From: Acidimicrobiaceae bacterium
GTDB taxonomy: Bacteria; Actinomycetota; Acidimicrobiia; Acidimicrobiales; Ilumatobacteraceae
Assembly (NCBI GenBank): GCA_020637295.1
Contig: JACJWF010000011.1
Location: 62,001-126,000, forward strand
Direction of reading: 5' to 3'
DNA length: 64,000 nt
Position 1 is the stretch's first letter. Each line of letters starts with the position of its first letter. The position numbers and the translations under genes are program-made. The notes beneath the pieces were generated by a model, which worked only from the letters and a program-made list of their open reading frames with translations, searched no databases and had not been told where the DNA came from. Positions 38,934 through 47,669 of the stretch are shown here, one piece after another.

Positions 38934-40979
38934 TCAGGCCTTCTGGCGGTCCACGACCCAGCGGTAGAAGCGCTCCTGGGCATCACCGTGGGAGAAGTCG
39001 GCGGGGCCGTGACGGTGCCACACGCCCTCGCTGTCCAGCTCGTGGCGGACGATGTCGTCCGCCAGGTCGAACGCCAGCACCTGGTCCAGCCAATCGCGGT
39101 GCTTCGGGTGCACCACCGGCACCATCACCTCGACCCGGCGGTCCAGGTTGCGGCCCATCCAGTCCGCGCTGCCGATGACGAACAGGGGTTGATCCTCGTC
39201 GCCGTGCTCGAAACGGATGATCCGTGAATGCTCCAGGTAGCGGCCGAGGATGCTGCGCACCCGCACCGTCTCGCTGAGGCCGGGCACTCCGGGCAGCAGG
39301 CAGCAGATGCCCCTGGTGATCAGCTGGATCTGCACGCCGGCCTGGCTGGCCCGGTACAGCACCTCGATCATCTCCGGGTCCGTCAACGAGTTGAGCTTGG
39401 CGGTGATCCTGCCCTCCGGGCCGAACGACATCTCGTGCTCGATCAGGTCCACCAGCTGGGTGCGCAGGTCGCGCGGCGCCACCAGCAGCGACTGGAATTC
39501 GACCGCCCGGCTGTAGCCGGTGAGGTGGTTGAACAGCTGGGTGACGTCCGAGCCGACCTTGGGATCGCAGGTGAGGAACCCGACGTCCTCGTAGGTGCGC
39601 GCCGTCTTCGAGTTGTAGTTGCCGGTGGCGATGTGGCAGTAGCGGCGCAGGCCGTCGTCGTCCTCGCGCACCACCAGCGTGCACTTGGCGTGGGTCTTCA
39701 GGCCCACCAGGCCATACACCACGTGCACGCCGGAGCGTTCCAGCGCCTTGGCCCAGCCCACGTTGGTGGCCTCGTCGAACCGGGCCTTCAGCTCCACCAG
39801 CACCGCCACCTGCACACCGCGCTCGGCGGCGCGCATGAGGCTGCGGATGATCGGGCTGTCGCCGCCAGCGCGGTAGAGCGTCATCTTGATGCTCTTCACC
39901 TGCGGGTCGTCCGCCGCCTGGGCGAGGAAGTTCTCCACGCTGCCGGCGAAGCTCTCGTACGGGTGGTGGACCATCAGCGCCCGCTCGCGGATGACGGAGA
40001 AGATGCTGCGGTCCTGGCTCTCGGCGCGCATGATCCGGCCGGCGGTCACCGGGGTCCAGGGCGGGTCCTTCAGGTCCGGCCGGTCCAGCGCGTGGAGTTG
40101 GAAGCAGCAGGTGATGTCCAGCGGGCCGCGGTGCAGGGTGACATCGTCGGCCTCCAGGTCCAGCTCGCGCACCAGCAGCTCCAGCATCTCCATGCTGATG
40201 CCCTGCTGGGCCTCCAGCCGCACCGCCCGGCCGAAGCGCCGCCGGCGCAACTCCATCTCGACCGCGGCCAGCAGGTCGTCGGCCTCCTCCTCCTCCAGCG
40301 TGAGGTCGGCGTTACGGGTGACCCGGAAGAAGGCGTGTTCCTCCACCACCATGCCCACGAAGAGCTGATGGAGTTGGGCGGCGATGATCTCCTCCACCGG
40401 CACGAAACGCTGGCCGTCCGCCAGCACCACCAGGCGCGGGAAGACGTTGGGGATCTTCACCCGGGCGAAGCGACGCTCGCCGACGTCGGGGTCGGTGACC
40501 ATCGCCGCCAGGTTGAGCGACAGGTTGGAGATGTAAGGGAACGGGTGGGCGGGATCCACCGCCAGTGGGGTGAGCACAGGGAAGACCCGGCTCTCGAAGA
40601 ACTCCACCAGGTGGGCGCGGTCCACTTCTTCGAGCTCGGCCCAGTGGACGATGCGGATGCCCGCCTCGGCCAGGGACGGCAGCAGGTCGTCGAGGACGAT
40701 GCGCTCCTGATCGGCCACGAAGCGGTCGGCGGCGCGGCCGATGGCCGTGAGCTGCGCCTGCGCGGTCATGCCATCGGGCGAGAGCCGGCCGACGCCGGCG
40801 GCCACCTGGTCCTTCAGGGCGGCGACCCGCACCTGGAAGAACTCGTCGAGGTTGCTGGAACAGATGGCGGCGAACTTCAGCCGCTCCAGCAGCGGGATGC
40901 CGGGCTCGGCCGCCAGCGACAGGACGCGCCGGTTGAACGCCAGCCAGCTCAGCTCACGGTTGAGCAGGCGCTGGGTCAT
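38934..40979 (-). CDS. ppk: polyphosphate kinase 1
   Basis: The 681-residue enzyme starts LLNRELSWLAFNRRVLSLA, the PPK1 N-terminal domain, and carries the autophosphorylated histidine region RRYCHIATGNYNSKTARTYED and the second active-site region near FVIGSADWMGRNLDRRVEV. It makes and degrades polyphosphate from ATP at the membrane periphery. It sits upstream of pstS on the same strand, and a small gene starts 25 bp before it, so phosphate uptake and storage genes are grouped. Confidence 0.96.
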   Translation of the reverse strand: MTQRLLNRELSWLAFNRRVLSLAAEPGIPLLERLKFAAICSSNLDEFFQVRVAALKDQVAAGVGRLSPDGMTAQAQLTAIGRAADRFVADQERIVLDDLLPSLAEAGIRIVHWAELEEVDRAHLVEFFESRVFPVLTPLAVDPAHPFPYISNLSLNLAAMVTDPDVGERRFARVKIPNVFPRLVVLADGQRFVPVEEIIAAQLHQLFVGMVVEEHAFFRVTRNADLTLEEEEADDLLAAVEMELRRRRFGRAVRLEAQQGISMEMLELLVRELDLEADDVTLHRGPLDITCCFQLHALDRPDLKDPPWTPVTAGRIMRAESQDRSIFSVIRERALMVHHPYESFAGSVENFLAQAADDPQVKSIKMTLYRAGGDSPIIRSLMRAAERGVQVAVLVELKARFDEATNVGWAKALERSGVHVVYGLVGLKTHAKCTLVVREDDDGLRRYCHIATGNYNSKTARTYEDVGFLTCDPKVGSDVTQLFNHLTGYSRAVEFQSLLVAPRDLRTQLVDLIEHEMSFGPEGRITAKLNSLTDPEMIEVLYRASQAGVQIQLITRGICCLLPGVPGLSETVRVRSILGRYLEHSRIIRFEHGDEDQPLFVIGSADWMGRNLDRRVEVMVPVVHPKHRDWLDQVLAFDLADDIVRHELDSEGVWHRHGPADFSHGDAQERFYRWVVDRQKA

Positions 40980-41004
40980 GTGCGGGTGCCGTCTGCGCCG
41001 ACGC

Positions 41005-41268
41005 TCAGCCTTCGGCCTCGGGCAGGCCGAGGTCCCACTCGATGCCGATGTTCTCGCGCTCCGCGTCGCGCATGATGCGCTCCCGGTTGCGGCGGAACTG
41101 CGGATCGTCGCGGGGCAGCAGCACCAGGCGGGCGAGTGCCCGGGCGCGGAATTCCTCCAGCAGGGTGCGGTCGCCGTAGTCGCCGTAGACCTCCCAGTGC
41201 GGCGACACGGGGCCGAGGTAGACGATGCGGGCGTGCGCCCGCGGCGGCTCGGTGGCGATGTCGGTCAT
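41005..41268 (-). CDS. small conserved-looking hypothetical protein upstream of ppk
   Basis: The 87-residue product begins MTDIATEPPRAHARIVYLG and is charged, with WEVYGDYGDRTLLEEF and DPQFRRNRERIMRDAEREN. GGAG lies 9 nt before the ATG at 41268. It ends 25 bp upstream of ppk on the same strand, so it is likely co-expressed. No signal peptide or membrane helix is seen and I do not recognise the family. Confidence 0.65.
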   Translation of the reverse strand: MTDIATEPPRAHARIVYLGPVSPHWEVYGDYGDRTLLEEFRARALARLVLLPRDDPQFRRNRERIMRDAERENIGIEWDLGLPEAEG

Positions 41269-41394
41269 GCTGGTGTCTCCTGCCGGACGGTGCACCGAGA
41301 AGGTGCGACGGCGCGTCAAGTCTAGCGGCGCGCCCACGTGACGGCATGACGTGCGCTCCGGCGGCAGGTGTGCAAGAATTCCGCAAGGTTTTCG

Positions 41395-41422
41395 GGAACC
41401 GAACCGCAGTTGCCGACGTCTA
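41395..41422 (+). promoter_or_regulatory. ECF-sigma-like promoter before the first whiB
   Basis: GGAACC (41395-41400), a 16-bp spacer and CGTCTA (41417-41422) match the usual GGAAC/CGTC layout of extracytoplasmic-function sigma promoters. It lies about 100 bp upstream of the whiB start at 41522. Confidence 0.4.
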
Positions 41423-41482
41423 TACCGGCAACGGTGGTGCGGCCACCGGCAACCTACGGGCTTCGTGCGGGCGCACCAACGA

Positions 41483-41504
41483 GCTGTGAGACCCCCCTCA
41501 CAGC
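41483..41504 (+). promoter_or_regulatory. leader hairpin before the first whiB
   Basis: GCTGTGAG and CTCACAGC pair as perfect 8-bp arms around ACCCCC, ending a few bases before the AAGGAG ribosome-binding site of whiB. It could modulate translation or be a protein-binding palindrome. Confidence 0.4.
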
Positions 41505-41521
41505 GTGAAGGAGACACGCGC

Positions 41522-41797
41522 ATGCACTCGAACATCCCGGTCACCCCCGTCACCGACACTGATTCGGCGACCGCCTGGATGAGCCTCGGCAACTGCCGGA
41601 ACTATCCGCCGGCGACGTTCTTCCCCAGCGACGGCGTGGGTGTGGACCGCGCTCGCAAGATCTGCAACAACGGCTGCCCCGTGAAGGACCAGTGCCTGGA
41701 GTACGCGCTCGCCGAACGCATCGAGCACGGTGTGTGGGGTGGCGCCAGCGAGCGAGAACGGCGTCGCATCCTCAAGCGGCGCAAGCTCGCCGTCTGA
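41522..41797 (+). CDS. WhiB-family iron-sulfur regulator
   Basis: The 91-residue protein has the four cysteines of the [4Fe-4S] WhiB cluster (GNCRN, KICNNGCPVKDQC), the turn GVWGGASERERRR and a basic C-terminus KRRKLAV. WhiB proteins bind a sigma-factor domain 4 and act in redox sensing, division or sporulation control. AAGGAG precedes the ATG at 41522 by 8 nt. The sequence is not close enough to one WhiB class for me to give a number. Confidence 0.93.
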   Translation: MHSNIPVTPVTDTDSATAWMSLGNCRNYPPATFFPSDGVGVDRARKICNNGCPVKDQCLEYALAERIEHGVWGGASERERRRILKRRKLAV

Positions 41798-41811
41798 CGC
41801 TCGGACGCGCA

Positions 41812-41846
41812 ACGACGCCGGCGACCTGCGGGTCGGCCGGCGTCGT
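41812..41846. terminator. hairpin between convergent whiB and tatA
   Basis: ACGACGCCGGC (41812-41822) and GCCGGCGTCGT (41836-41846) form a perfect 11-bp stem with a 13-nt loop, followed by a short T run. It lies between the whiB stop at 41797 and the tatA stop at 41881. Confidence 0.75.
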
Positions 41847-41880
41847 GGTGTTTCCGGGCTGCCGTCGGCAGCGCCGCCGG

Positions 41881-42063
41881 TCAGTCGTCGGACTCGGAAC
41901 CCTTGGAGGCTTCCTTCTGGCCCTCGGCCAGGCCCTCCTTGAACTCCTTCTGGGCCTTGCCCAGGTTCTTCGCCAGCTTGGGCAGCTGCGAACCACCGAA
42001 CAGGACCAGCACGAGCACGAGCAGGATGATCATCTCCGGCCCGCCGAGATCGAACGCAATCAT
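41881..42063 (-). CDS. tatA: twin-arginine translocase subunit TatA
   Basis: The 60-residue protein has the short N-terminal helix LGGPEMIILLVLVLVLFGG, the hinge QLPKLAKNLGKAQKEFKEG and an acidic tail, the TatA/E layout. It would form the pore for folded proteins with twin-arginine signals. The ATG is 7 nt after TAGGGT. No tatC is in the window. Confidence 0.93.
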   Translation of the reverse strand: MIAFDLGGPEMIILLVLVLVLFGGSQLPKLAKNLGKAQKEFKEGLAEGQKEASKGSESDD

Positions 42064-42105
42064 GGGCGCAACCCTACCAGTGCGTGTGGAGAAGGGGACG
42101 TCGGC

Positions 42106-42375
42106 TCAGGCGCTGGTGCGCCGGGTGGCCTGGGCCCGCTGGCGGCGCAAGCGACGACGCTCGCGCTCGGACAGCCCACCCCAGATGCCGAACTTCTCGC
42201 CGTTGACGAGGGCGTACTCCAGGCAGTCCATCCGCACCACGCAGCCGCGGCAGACTTCCTTGGCTTCGCGCGTGGACGCGCCACGCTCGGGGAAGAACAG
42301 GTCGGGGTCCACACCGAGACAGTTGGCCTGGTCCTGCCAGTTGGCCCGTGAATCCGTGGTCTCTTCGATCTGCAT
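42106..42375 (-). CDS. WhiB-family iron-sulfur regulator (WhiB/WhmD-like)
   Basis: The 89-residue protein has the cluster cysteines ANCLGVDPD, EVCRGCVVRMDC, with FFPERGASTREAK between and KFGIWGGLSERERRR after. This resembles the WhiB/WhmD (WhiB2) class that acts with WhiA in division and septation control. GGGGAGAGG lies upstream of the ATG at 42375 by about 9 nt. A 26-bp palindrome with inverted GACAC motifs lies about 57 bp upstream. Confidence 0.92.
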   Translation of the reverse strand: MQIEETTDSRANWQDQANCLGVDPDLFFPERGASTREAKEVCRGCVVRMDCLEYALVNGEKFGIWGGLSERERRRLRRQRAQATRRTSA

Positions 42376-42431
42376 TCGGCTGCCTCTCCCCGTGTGCGTG
42401 TGCTGCAAGGGTGCCACCGTGTGGACGGATC

Positions 42432-42457
42432 GACACCCCTGTAATTACACGGGTGTC
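42432..42457 (-). promoter_or_regulatory. 26-bp palindrome with inverted GACAC motifs upstream of whiB
   Basis: GACACCCCTGTAATTACA followed by CGGGTGTC is a palindrome with a single mismatched pair. Each end reads GACAC inward, the core recognised by WhiA in actinobacteria, and the AT-rich centre GTAATTAC stands out in this GC-rich sequence. It is 57 bp upstream of the WhiB/WhmD-like start, so it is a candidate operator. Confidence 0.5.
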
Positions 42458-42535
42458 ATTGTCCCCTATCACACTCCCTTCGCGCAAGAGGGGATTTCGC
42501 GAACGTCCTGAGCAGCCCGTTCGCGCGGGCTGAGA

Positions 42536-44551
42536 TCAGCCGGCGCGACGGCCTCGGCCGCGCGCCTGCTGGCGCTTGTGCTCGATGAAATCGACCAGCA
42601 CATAGTCGCCCAGCGACTGGTTGTCGGTGAAGAACGCACGGCCCCGGTTGATCGAGGTGAGCTGCTCCACGAAGGCCTTCAGCCCGTAGTTGGCGTCCAG
42701 CATGAACGTGTTGATCCGGATCCCCTCGCGGGTGCACCGGACCACTTCGCGCAGGGTGGCCTCGATGGTCTCCTGCACGGGCGGGTAGTTGAAGAACACG
42801 TCGCCGCGGGGCGTGATGTGGGCGGTGGGCTCGCCGTCGGTGATCATGATGATCTGCTTGGTGCCGCTCTGGCGGGCCAGCATCTGGCGGGCCAGCGTGA
42901 AGCCGTGATGCATGTTGGTGCCGTAGGCGAAGTCCCAGCTGACCTCGGGCAACTGGGCCGGCGTGAGCACGTAGGCGGTCTCGCTGAAGCCCACCAGCCC
43001 CATGTAGTCGCGTGGGAACTGCGACGTGATCAGCGAATGGAGGGCCATCGCGACCTTCTTCGCCGGCAGGAAGTTGTCCCTCATCGGCATGCTCATCGAC
43101 AGGTCGAGCATCAGCACCGTGGAGGACCGGGTGAGGTGCTCGGTCCGTTCGATCTCGAAGTCGTCGGGCGACAGGCGCACCGGGGTGCCAGGGCCCTGGC
43201 GGCGGATGGCGTTGCGGACGGTGCGGTGGAGGTCCAGCTGGAACGGGTCGCCGAACTCGTACTGCTTGGTCTCGTAGGTGCGCTCGTGGCCGTAGCCCAA
43301 CCGATGGGTCTGGTGCTGGCCGGCCTTGTCCTTGGCGAGCTTGGCGTAGAGATCCCGGAGGGCGTTGTTGCCGATCTTGCGCAGCCCCTTCGGGGTCAGC
43401 TCCAGGCGGCCGTCCTTCTGATGGATCAGCCCCTGCTCCTCCAGCATCTTGGTGAGCTGGGCCAACTGCTCCAGTGAGTTCGCGGCGTCGTCGCCCATCA
43501 GCTCGCGCACACGGTCCATGTCCGCTTCGGCGAGCTGGCCGGGGTTGCTGGCGTTGCGCAGCAGGTTCTCCAGCTGGTCGAGGTCGCCCAGATCCTGCAT
43601 GGTCTGCATCGCCTGGGCCATGCCCATCTGCTCGTCGCCACTGAACTCGTAGCCCTGCTGCCAGCCCATCTGCGGGAACATCGACTGCAGGTTGCGGCCC
43701 AGCTGGTCCATCTGCCAGCGGAGGTCCATGTCCTCCAGCAACTGGTCGCTGAGCTGCTGCAGCTGGGCACGCTGCTCGGGCGTCATCGAGTTGAGCATCG
43801 CCTGCATCGCGGCCATCCGCTTGGCCATCTGCTCCAACAGCTCGTCGAGCGTCTGCGGGTTCTCCGGGAAGAAGTCGCCGTACTGCTCCATGAACTGCTC
43901 GAAGCGGGGGTCCTCGCCCCGCTCGCGACGCTCGATCATCTCGTTGAGCGCGGCCATCATGTCCTTCATCCGCGCCATGTCCTCAGGGGTCATGTTCTGC
44001 ATGGACGAGGACATCTGGTCCACCATCTGCTGCATGAGCTGCTGGCGCAGCTTCTCCATCAGCTGCTCGAAGCGCTGCTGCGCCTCGCGGCTCTCGAAGT
44101 CGTATGCGCTGAGCTCGCGCACCTTGCCGGCCAGGTCGTCGGGCAGCATGTCCAGGCGGAAGTTGCGGTCCATGGCGGCATCACGGGCGGCCTGGGCCCG
44201 GCGATCATCGCCGCTGCGCTCCGCGTCGCGGGTGGCGTTCTCGATGGCGTGGCGCTCCTCGTCGACGATGTCGTTCAACTCGTCGGCGATCTCGCCGTAC
44301 ACGCCGCCGAGGTCGAAGCGGTCCAGCCGCTGCTCGCGTTCGTCGCGCAGCTTCTGCAGCAGCTCGCGAAGGCCCTGCATCTGGTTGCCGTTGCGGTCGC
44401 GCATGCCCTGCTGCATGAGGCGACGGAGGGCGGCGTTGACGTCGCCGTGGTACAGGAGGTCGTCGGTGAGGTCGTCGAACAGGGCGTCGGCATCGAGATC
44501 GAACCCTTTCTGGGTGCCGTCCCAGCGCGAGTAGGAGAACCGACCGGTCAT
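42536..44551 (-). CDS. VWA-domain protein partner of a MoxR-type AAA+ ATPase
   Basis: The 671-residue protein has a long Gln/Met/Glu-rich helical N-terminus (about residues 60-330, predicted coiled coil, with repeats such as MQQMVDQMSSSMQNM) and a C-terminal von Willebrand A domain starting at VLMLDLSMSMPMRDNF (MIDAS D-x-S-x-S) and continuing IIMITDGEPTAH. VWA proteins of this form usually work with MoxR or BchI-like AAA+ ATPases, as encoded at 46180. The ATG at 44551 follows TAGGGT by 6 nt. Metal insertion or chaperone activity is the family theme; the client is unknown. Confidence 0.85.
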   Translation of the reverse strand: MTGRFSYSRWDGTQKGFDLDADALFDDLTDDLLYHGDVNAALRRLMQQGMRDRNGNQMQGLRELLQKLRDEREQRLDRFDLGGVYGEIADELNDIVDEERHAIENATRDAERSGDDRRAQAARDAAMDRNFRLDMLPDDLAGKVRELSAYDFESREAQQRFEQLMEKLRQQLMQQMVDQMSSSMQNMTPEDMARMKDMMAALNEMIERRERGEDPRFEQFMEQYGDFFPENPQTLDELLEQMAKRMAAMQAMLNSMTPEQRAQLQQLSDQLLEDMDLRWQMDQLGRNLQSMFPQMGWQQGYEFSGDEQMGMAQAMQTMQDLGDLDQLENLLRNASNPGQLAEADMDRVRELMGDDAANSLEQLAQLTKMLEEQGLIHQKDGRLELTPKGLRKIGNNALRDLYAKLAKDKAGQHQTHRLGYGHERTYETKQYEFGDPFQLDLHRTVRNAIRRQGPGTPVRLSPDDFEIERTEHLTRSSTVLMLDLSMSMPMRDNFLPAKKVAMALHSLITSQFPRDYMGLVGFSETAYVLTPAQLPEVSWDFAYGTNMHHGFTLARQMLARQSGTKQIIMITDGEPTAHITPRGDVFFNYPPVQETIEATLREVVRCTREGIRINTFMLDANYGLKAFVEQLTSINRGRAFFTDNQSLGDYVLVDFIEHKRQQARGRGRRAG

Positions 44552-44648
44552 GGGCGGACCCTATCCCCTCCCGGGACGGATGTCGCCACGGTGAACGCCT
44601 TGTGAAAGTGATCACGACCGGCGAGTTGCTGCCGATACAGTGAGTGAG

Positions 44649-45200
44649 ATGCGTGTTCCTCGGACGTTCGCGTTCGTGGACCTCAGCGGGTTCACGAACT
44701 ACACGGCCGCCTTCGGCGATGACGCCGCCGGGCGGATCCTCGGCGCGTTCCGCAGCCTCACCCGCGAGATCGCCAGCGAGCGCGGTGTCCGCATCGCCAA
44801 GTGGCTGGGCGACGGCTGCATGATCGTGTCGGTGGACCAGGAGGCCTGCATCGCCTTCGCGTTGGAGCTGGAGCACCGGGCCGCCGAGGTGTGCGCCCCG
44901 CTCACCCTCCGCATCGGCATGGCCACGGGTCATGCATTGCTGTTCGACGGCGACGATTACATCGGATCCGCCGTCAACATGGCCTCTCGCCTGTGCGACG
45001 CCGCCGGCGACTTCCAGGTGCTGCTGCCGGCCATGCAGCTCGAGCGCCTGCCGGAGGGCGTCATCGCCAGCCCGCACGGCGAGGTGGAGCTGCGCGGCTT
45101 CCCCGGCGAGGTCAGCGTGCTGGAGCTCAGTGGCCGCCCGGTGCTGCAGGCCGCCAACGACACGGGCGAGCTCTGGACCCGCACCCCGTTCAACCTCTGA
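44649..45200 (+). CDS. class III adenylate/guanylate cyclase domain protein
   Basis: The 183-residue protein is a single catalytic domain with FAFVDLSGFTNY (the first metal-binding Asp), KWLGDGCMIVS (the GD turn with the second Asp) and GSAVNMASRLCD. The substrate-specifying residues are not clear enough to choose ATP or GTP. There is no membrane or sensor domain. The ATG at 44649 is 7 nt after TACAGT; a GTG at 44640 lies within the -10 hexamer. Confidence 0.85.
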   Translation: MRVPRTFAFVDLSGFTNYTAAFGDDAAGRILGAFRSLTREIASERGVRIAKWLGDGCMIVSVDQEACIAFALELEHRAAEVCAPLTLRIGMATGHALLFDGDDYIGSAVNMASRLCDAAGDFQVLLPAMQLERLPEGVIASPHGEVELRGFPGEVSVLELSGRPVLQAANDTGELWTRTPFNL

Positions 45201-45213
45201 CCGAGGCACCTCG

Positions 45214-46173
45214 TTGACCACCACAGTGTCACGCGGCGCCGTCGTGCCGGCACATGACCCCGAGCGCCTGGTCGACGACCTGGCCTTCGCCGCCGAGATC
45301 GGCCTCACCCATGTGCGGTTCGACGTCGTCTGGGCGGCCGGTGCGCCGAAGGCCGGCGCCATCCACGAGGGCGTGTTCGAAGCGCTCCGCGGCGCGGCCC
45401 AGCAGGCCCGGTCGTTGGGGCTGGCGCCGTGGTTCCGCCTGCTGCAGACCGACCTGCCCCACTGGTTCGAGGACGATGGCGGGTTCACCGACGCCGCCAC
45501 GGCCGGCCGCTGGTGGCCGCGCTGGGTGGAGGCCGTCGCCGCCCGACTGGGCGACGTGGCCGCCGGGTGGGTGCCGTTCGAAGCCCCGTTCGCCATGGCC
45601 CGGCGGATGGTGCCCGACGATCCCCGGAAGCACGGCGAACTGGTCGACACCCTGGTGGTCGCCTGGCGCGACGCCTGGCGAGTGCTGGGTGGCGGCGGGC
45701 CGCTGGTGGCGACGTCGCTGGACGTCGCCCGCGAGGCCCCGGCCGACGACTCCGAACCTGCGCTGCAGGCTGCCCGGCGGCGCGACCACCTGCGCTGGAC
45801 CACCTGGCTCGGCGGCCTGTACGACGGCGTGATCCGCATCCCCGGCCGGGCCGACCGGCCACTGGCGGACCTGGCAGGCGCGTGCGACGTGGTCGGCCTG
45901 GCACTGCGCGGCGACGTGGAGACCGCGCTGTACCGCGCTGCGGAGATGGCGCCGCCGCGCCCGCTGGCGGTGACGTTCCGCCCCGCAGGTCGCACGGACG
46001 GCGAGCAGGCCGAGAGCGTGACGGCGATGTGGCGGGACGTGCGCCGCGCCGCCGGCGACCTGAACGTGGCTGCGGTGACCGCGGCTACCCTGTGCGACCG
46101 CCCGCCCTACGACGGGCTGGCCACCGCCGACCGCCGCCTCAAGGACAGCGGCGAAGCGTTCCTGGCCGGCTGA
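45214..46173 (+). CDS. degenerate glycoside hydrolase family 1-like protein
   Basis: The roughly 319-residue protein shows the GH1 course (LTHVRFDVVWAAG; LLQTDLPHWFEDDGGFTDA; RLGDVAAGWVPFEAPFAMA), but the acid/base TLNEP motif is PFEAP and no nucleophile ENG motif can be found, so catalysis is doubtful. The start is uncertain: a TTG at 45214 or a GTG at 45226, both in frame just after the cyclase stop. The gene is convergent with the AAA+ gene. Confidence 0.65.
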   Translation: MTTTVSRGAVVPAHDPERLVDDLAFAAEIGLTHVRFDVVWAAGAPKAGAIHEGVFEALRGAAQQARSLGLAPWFRLLQTDLPHWFEDDGGFTDAATAGRWWPRWVEAVAARLGDVAAGWVPFEAPFAMARRMVPDDPRKHGELVDTLVVAWRDAWRVLGGGGPLVATSLDVAREAPADDSEPALQAARRRDHLRWTTWLGGLYDGVIRIPGRADRPLADLAGACDVVGLALRGDVETALYRAAEMAPPRPLAVTFRPAGRTDGEQAESVTAMWRDVRRAAGDLNVAAVTAATLCDRPPYDGLATADRRLKDSGEAFLAG

Positions 46174-46179
46174 CGGCCG

Positions 46180-47592
46180 TCAGCCGCGGCCGCGGTAGGT
46201 GGCGGCAGCGCCGCCCGAGAGCGCGTCCTTGTTGAGGCGCTTGGAGAGATGCAGGCCCTCCAGCACGAACTCGATCGCCGCAGCCACCGCAGCAGGCGAC
46301 TCGTCGCCACCGGTGAGGCGGGCCACCGGGGCTCGCAGGGCCGGCACGGACTCCAGCAGCGCGGCCAGATCGGCGGACGGCACGTCCTCGCCGGTGTGGG
46401 CGATGGTGCCCTCCTCGAAGGAGTTCACCACCTCGCGGACCTGGTCGAACGGCAGGACCTCCTTGAACACGGTGAGCACTGCGGCCTTCACCAGGTTCTC
46501 CAGGATGACCCCGTCGCGCCCTTCCTCCAGCGACTCGATCTCGATCTTGCCGCTGGTGCTGGCCGCCAGCGAGCCGAGATCGCTGACCCGCGGCACCACG
46601 GTGGTCTCGCCGGCCCGCAGCCCTCGGCGCAGGGCGTTGGCGCCCAGCACCTCCAGGTTGCTGACCGACAGACGCACCGACACGCCGCTGCGCTGGTTGA
46701 CCTGGTTGCTGGCCCGGGCCAGTTGGCTGAACGTGGCGACCACCTGCTCCATGTAGTGGGGCATGCGCACGGCGATGTCGCCCACCGACGGCGGCCGGGC
46801 CTCTTGGCGCATGATGTGCACCTCGGTCTCCGTGTCCAGTGGGTAGTGGGTGCGGATCTGGCTGCCGAAGCGGTCCTTCAGCGGGGTGATGATCCGGCCG
46901 CGGTTGGTGTAGTCCTCCGGGTTGGCGCTGGCCACCAGCAGCACGTCCAGCGGCAGGCGCACGGTGTAGCCGCGGATCTGCACGTCGCGCTCTTCCAGCA
47001 CGTTGAGCAGACCCACCTGGATGCGCTCGCTGAGGTCGGGGATCTCGTTGATGGCGAAGATGCCGCGGTTGGTGCGCGGCACCAGGCCGTAGTGCAGGGT
47101 CAGTTCGTCGCTGAGGTACCTGCCCTCGGCGACCTTGATCGGGTCCACCTCGCCGATGAGGTCGGCGATCGAGGTGTCCGGGGTGGCCAGCTTCTCGCCG
47201 TAGCGGTGGTCTCGGTGGATCCACTCGATCGGCGTGGCGTCGCCGTGCTCGGCCACCAGGTCGCGGGCGTGGCGGCTGACCGGATGGTACGGGTCGTCGT
47301 GGATCTCGCTGCCGGCGATCATCGGCATCCACTCGTCGAGCAGGCCGGTGAGGCTGCGGATCATCCGCGTCTTCGCCTGGCCGCGCTCGCCGAGGAAGAT
47401 GACGTCGTGCCCGGCCAGCAGGGCGTTCTCCAGCTGGGGCATCACCGTCTGCTCGTAGCCGATGACCCCGGCGAAGAGAGGTTCACCGGCGGAGATCTTC
47501 GCCACCGCGTTGCGGCGGATCTCTTCCTTCACCGGGACCGACTGCCAGCCGGAGGCCTTGAGTGCGCCGAGCGTGGAGGGGAGGTTGGCCAT
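46180..47592 (-). CDS. MoxR/magnesium-chelatase-like AAA+ ATPase
   Basis: The 470-residue protein has a Walker A-like segment FLGERGQAKTRMIRSL (the classical GKT is QAKT), Walker B-type GIFAINEIPDLSERIQVGLLN and sensor region LVASANPEDYTNRGRIITPLKDRF. This is the AAA+ core of MoxR/BchI-type enzymes that remodel proteins with a VWA partner, here the 42536 gene. The ATG at 47592 is 7 nt after TAGGGT. The lysine of Walker A appears to be conserved in AKT. Confidence 0.87.
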   Translation of the reverse strand: MANLPSTLGALKASGWQSVPVKEEIRRNAVAKISAGEPLFAGVIGYEQTVMPQLENALLAGHDVIFLGERGQAKTRMIRSLTGLLDEWMPMIAGSEIHDDPYHPVSRHARDLVAEHGDATPIEWIHRDHRYGEKLATPDTSIADLIGEVDPIKVAEGRYLSDELTLHYGLVPRTNRGIFAINEIPDLSERIQVGLLNVLEERDVQIRGYTVRLPLDVLLVASANPEDYTNRGRIITPLKDRFGSQIRTHYPLDTETEVHIMRQEARPPSVGDIAVRMPHYMEQVVATFSQLARASNQVNQRSGVSVRLSVSNLEVLGANALRRGLRAGETTVVPRVSDLGSLAASTSGKIEIESLEEGRDGVILENLVKAAVLTVFKEVLPFDQVREVVNSFEEGTIAHTGEDVPSADLAALLESVPALRAPVARLTGGDESPAAVAAAIEFVLEGLHLSKRLNKDALSGGAAATYRGRG

Positions 47593-47669
47593 GCGGCCGA
47601 CCCTACCGCGACGATTGGCGCCATGTGACAGCGTGCCGAGTGCAGCCCGACGACCTACGCTCCAACCCC

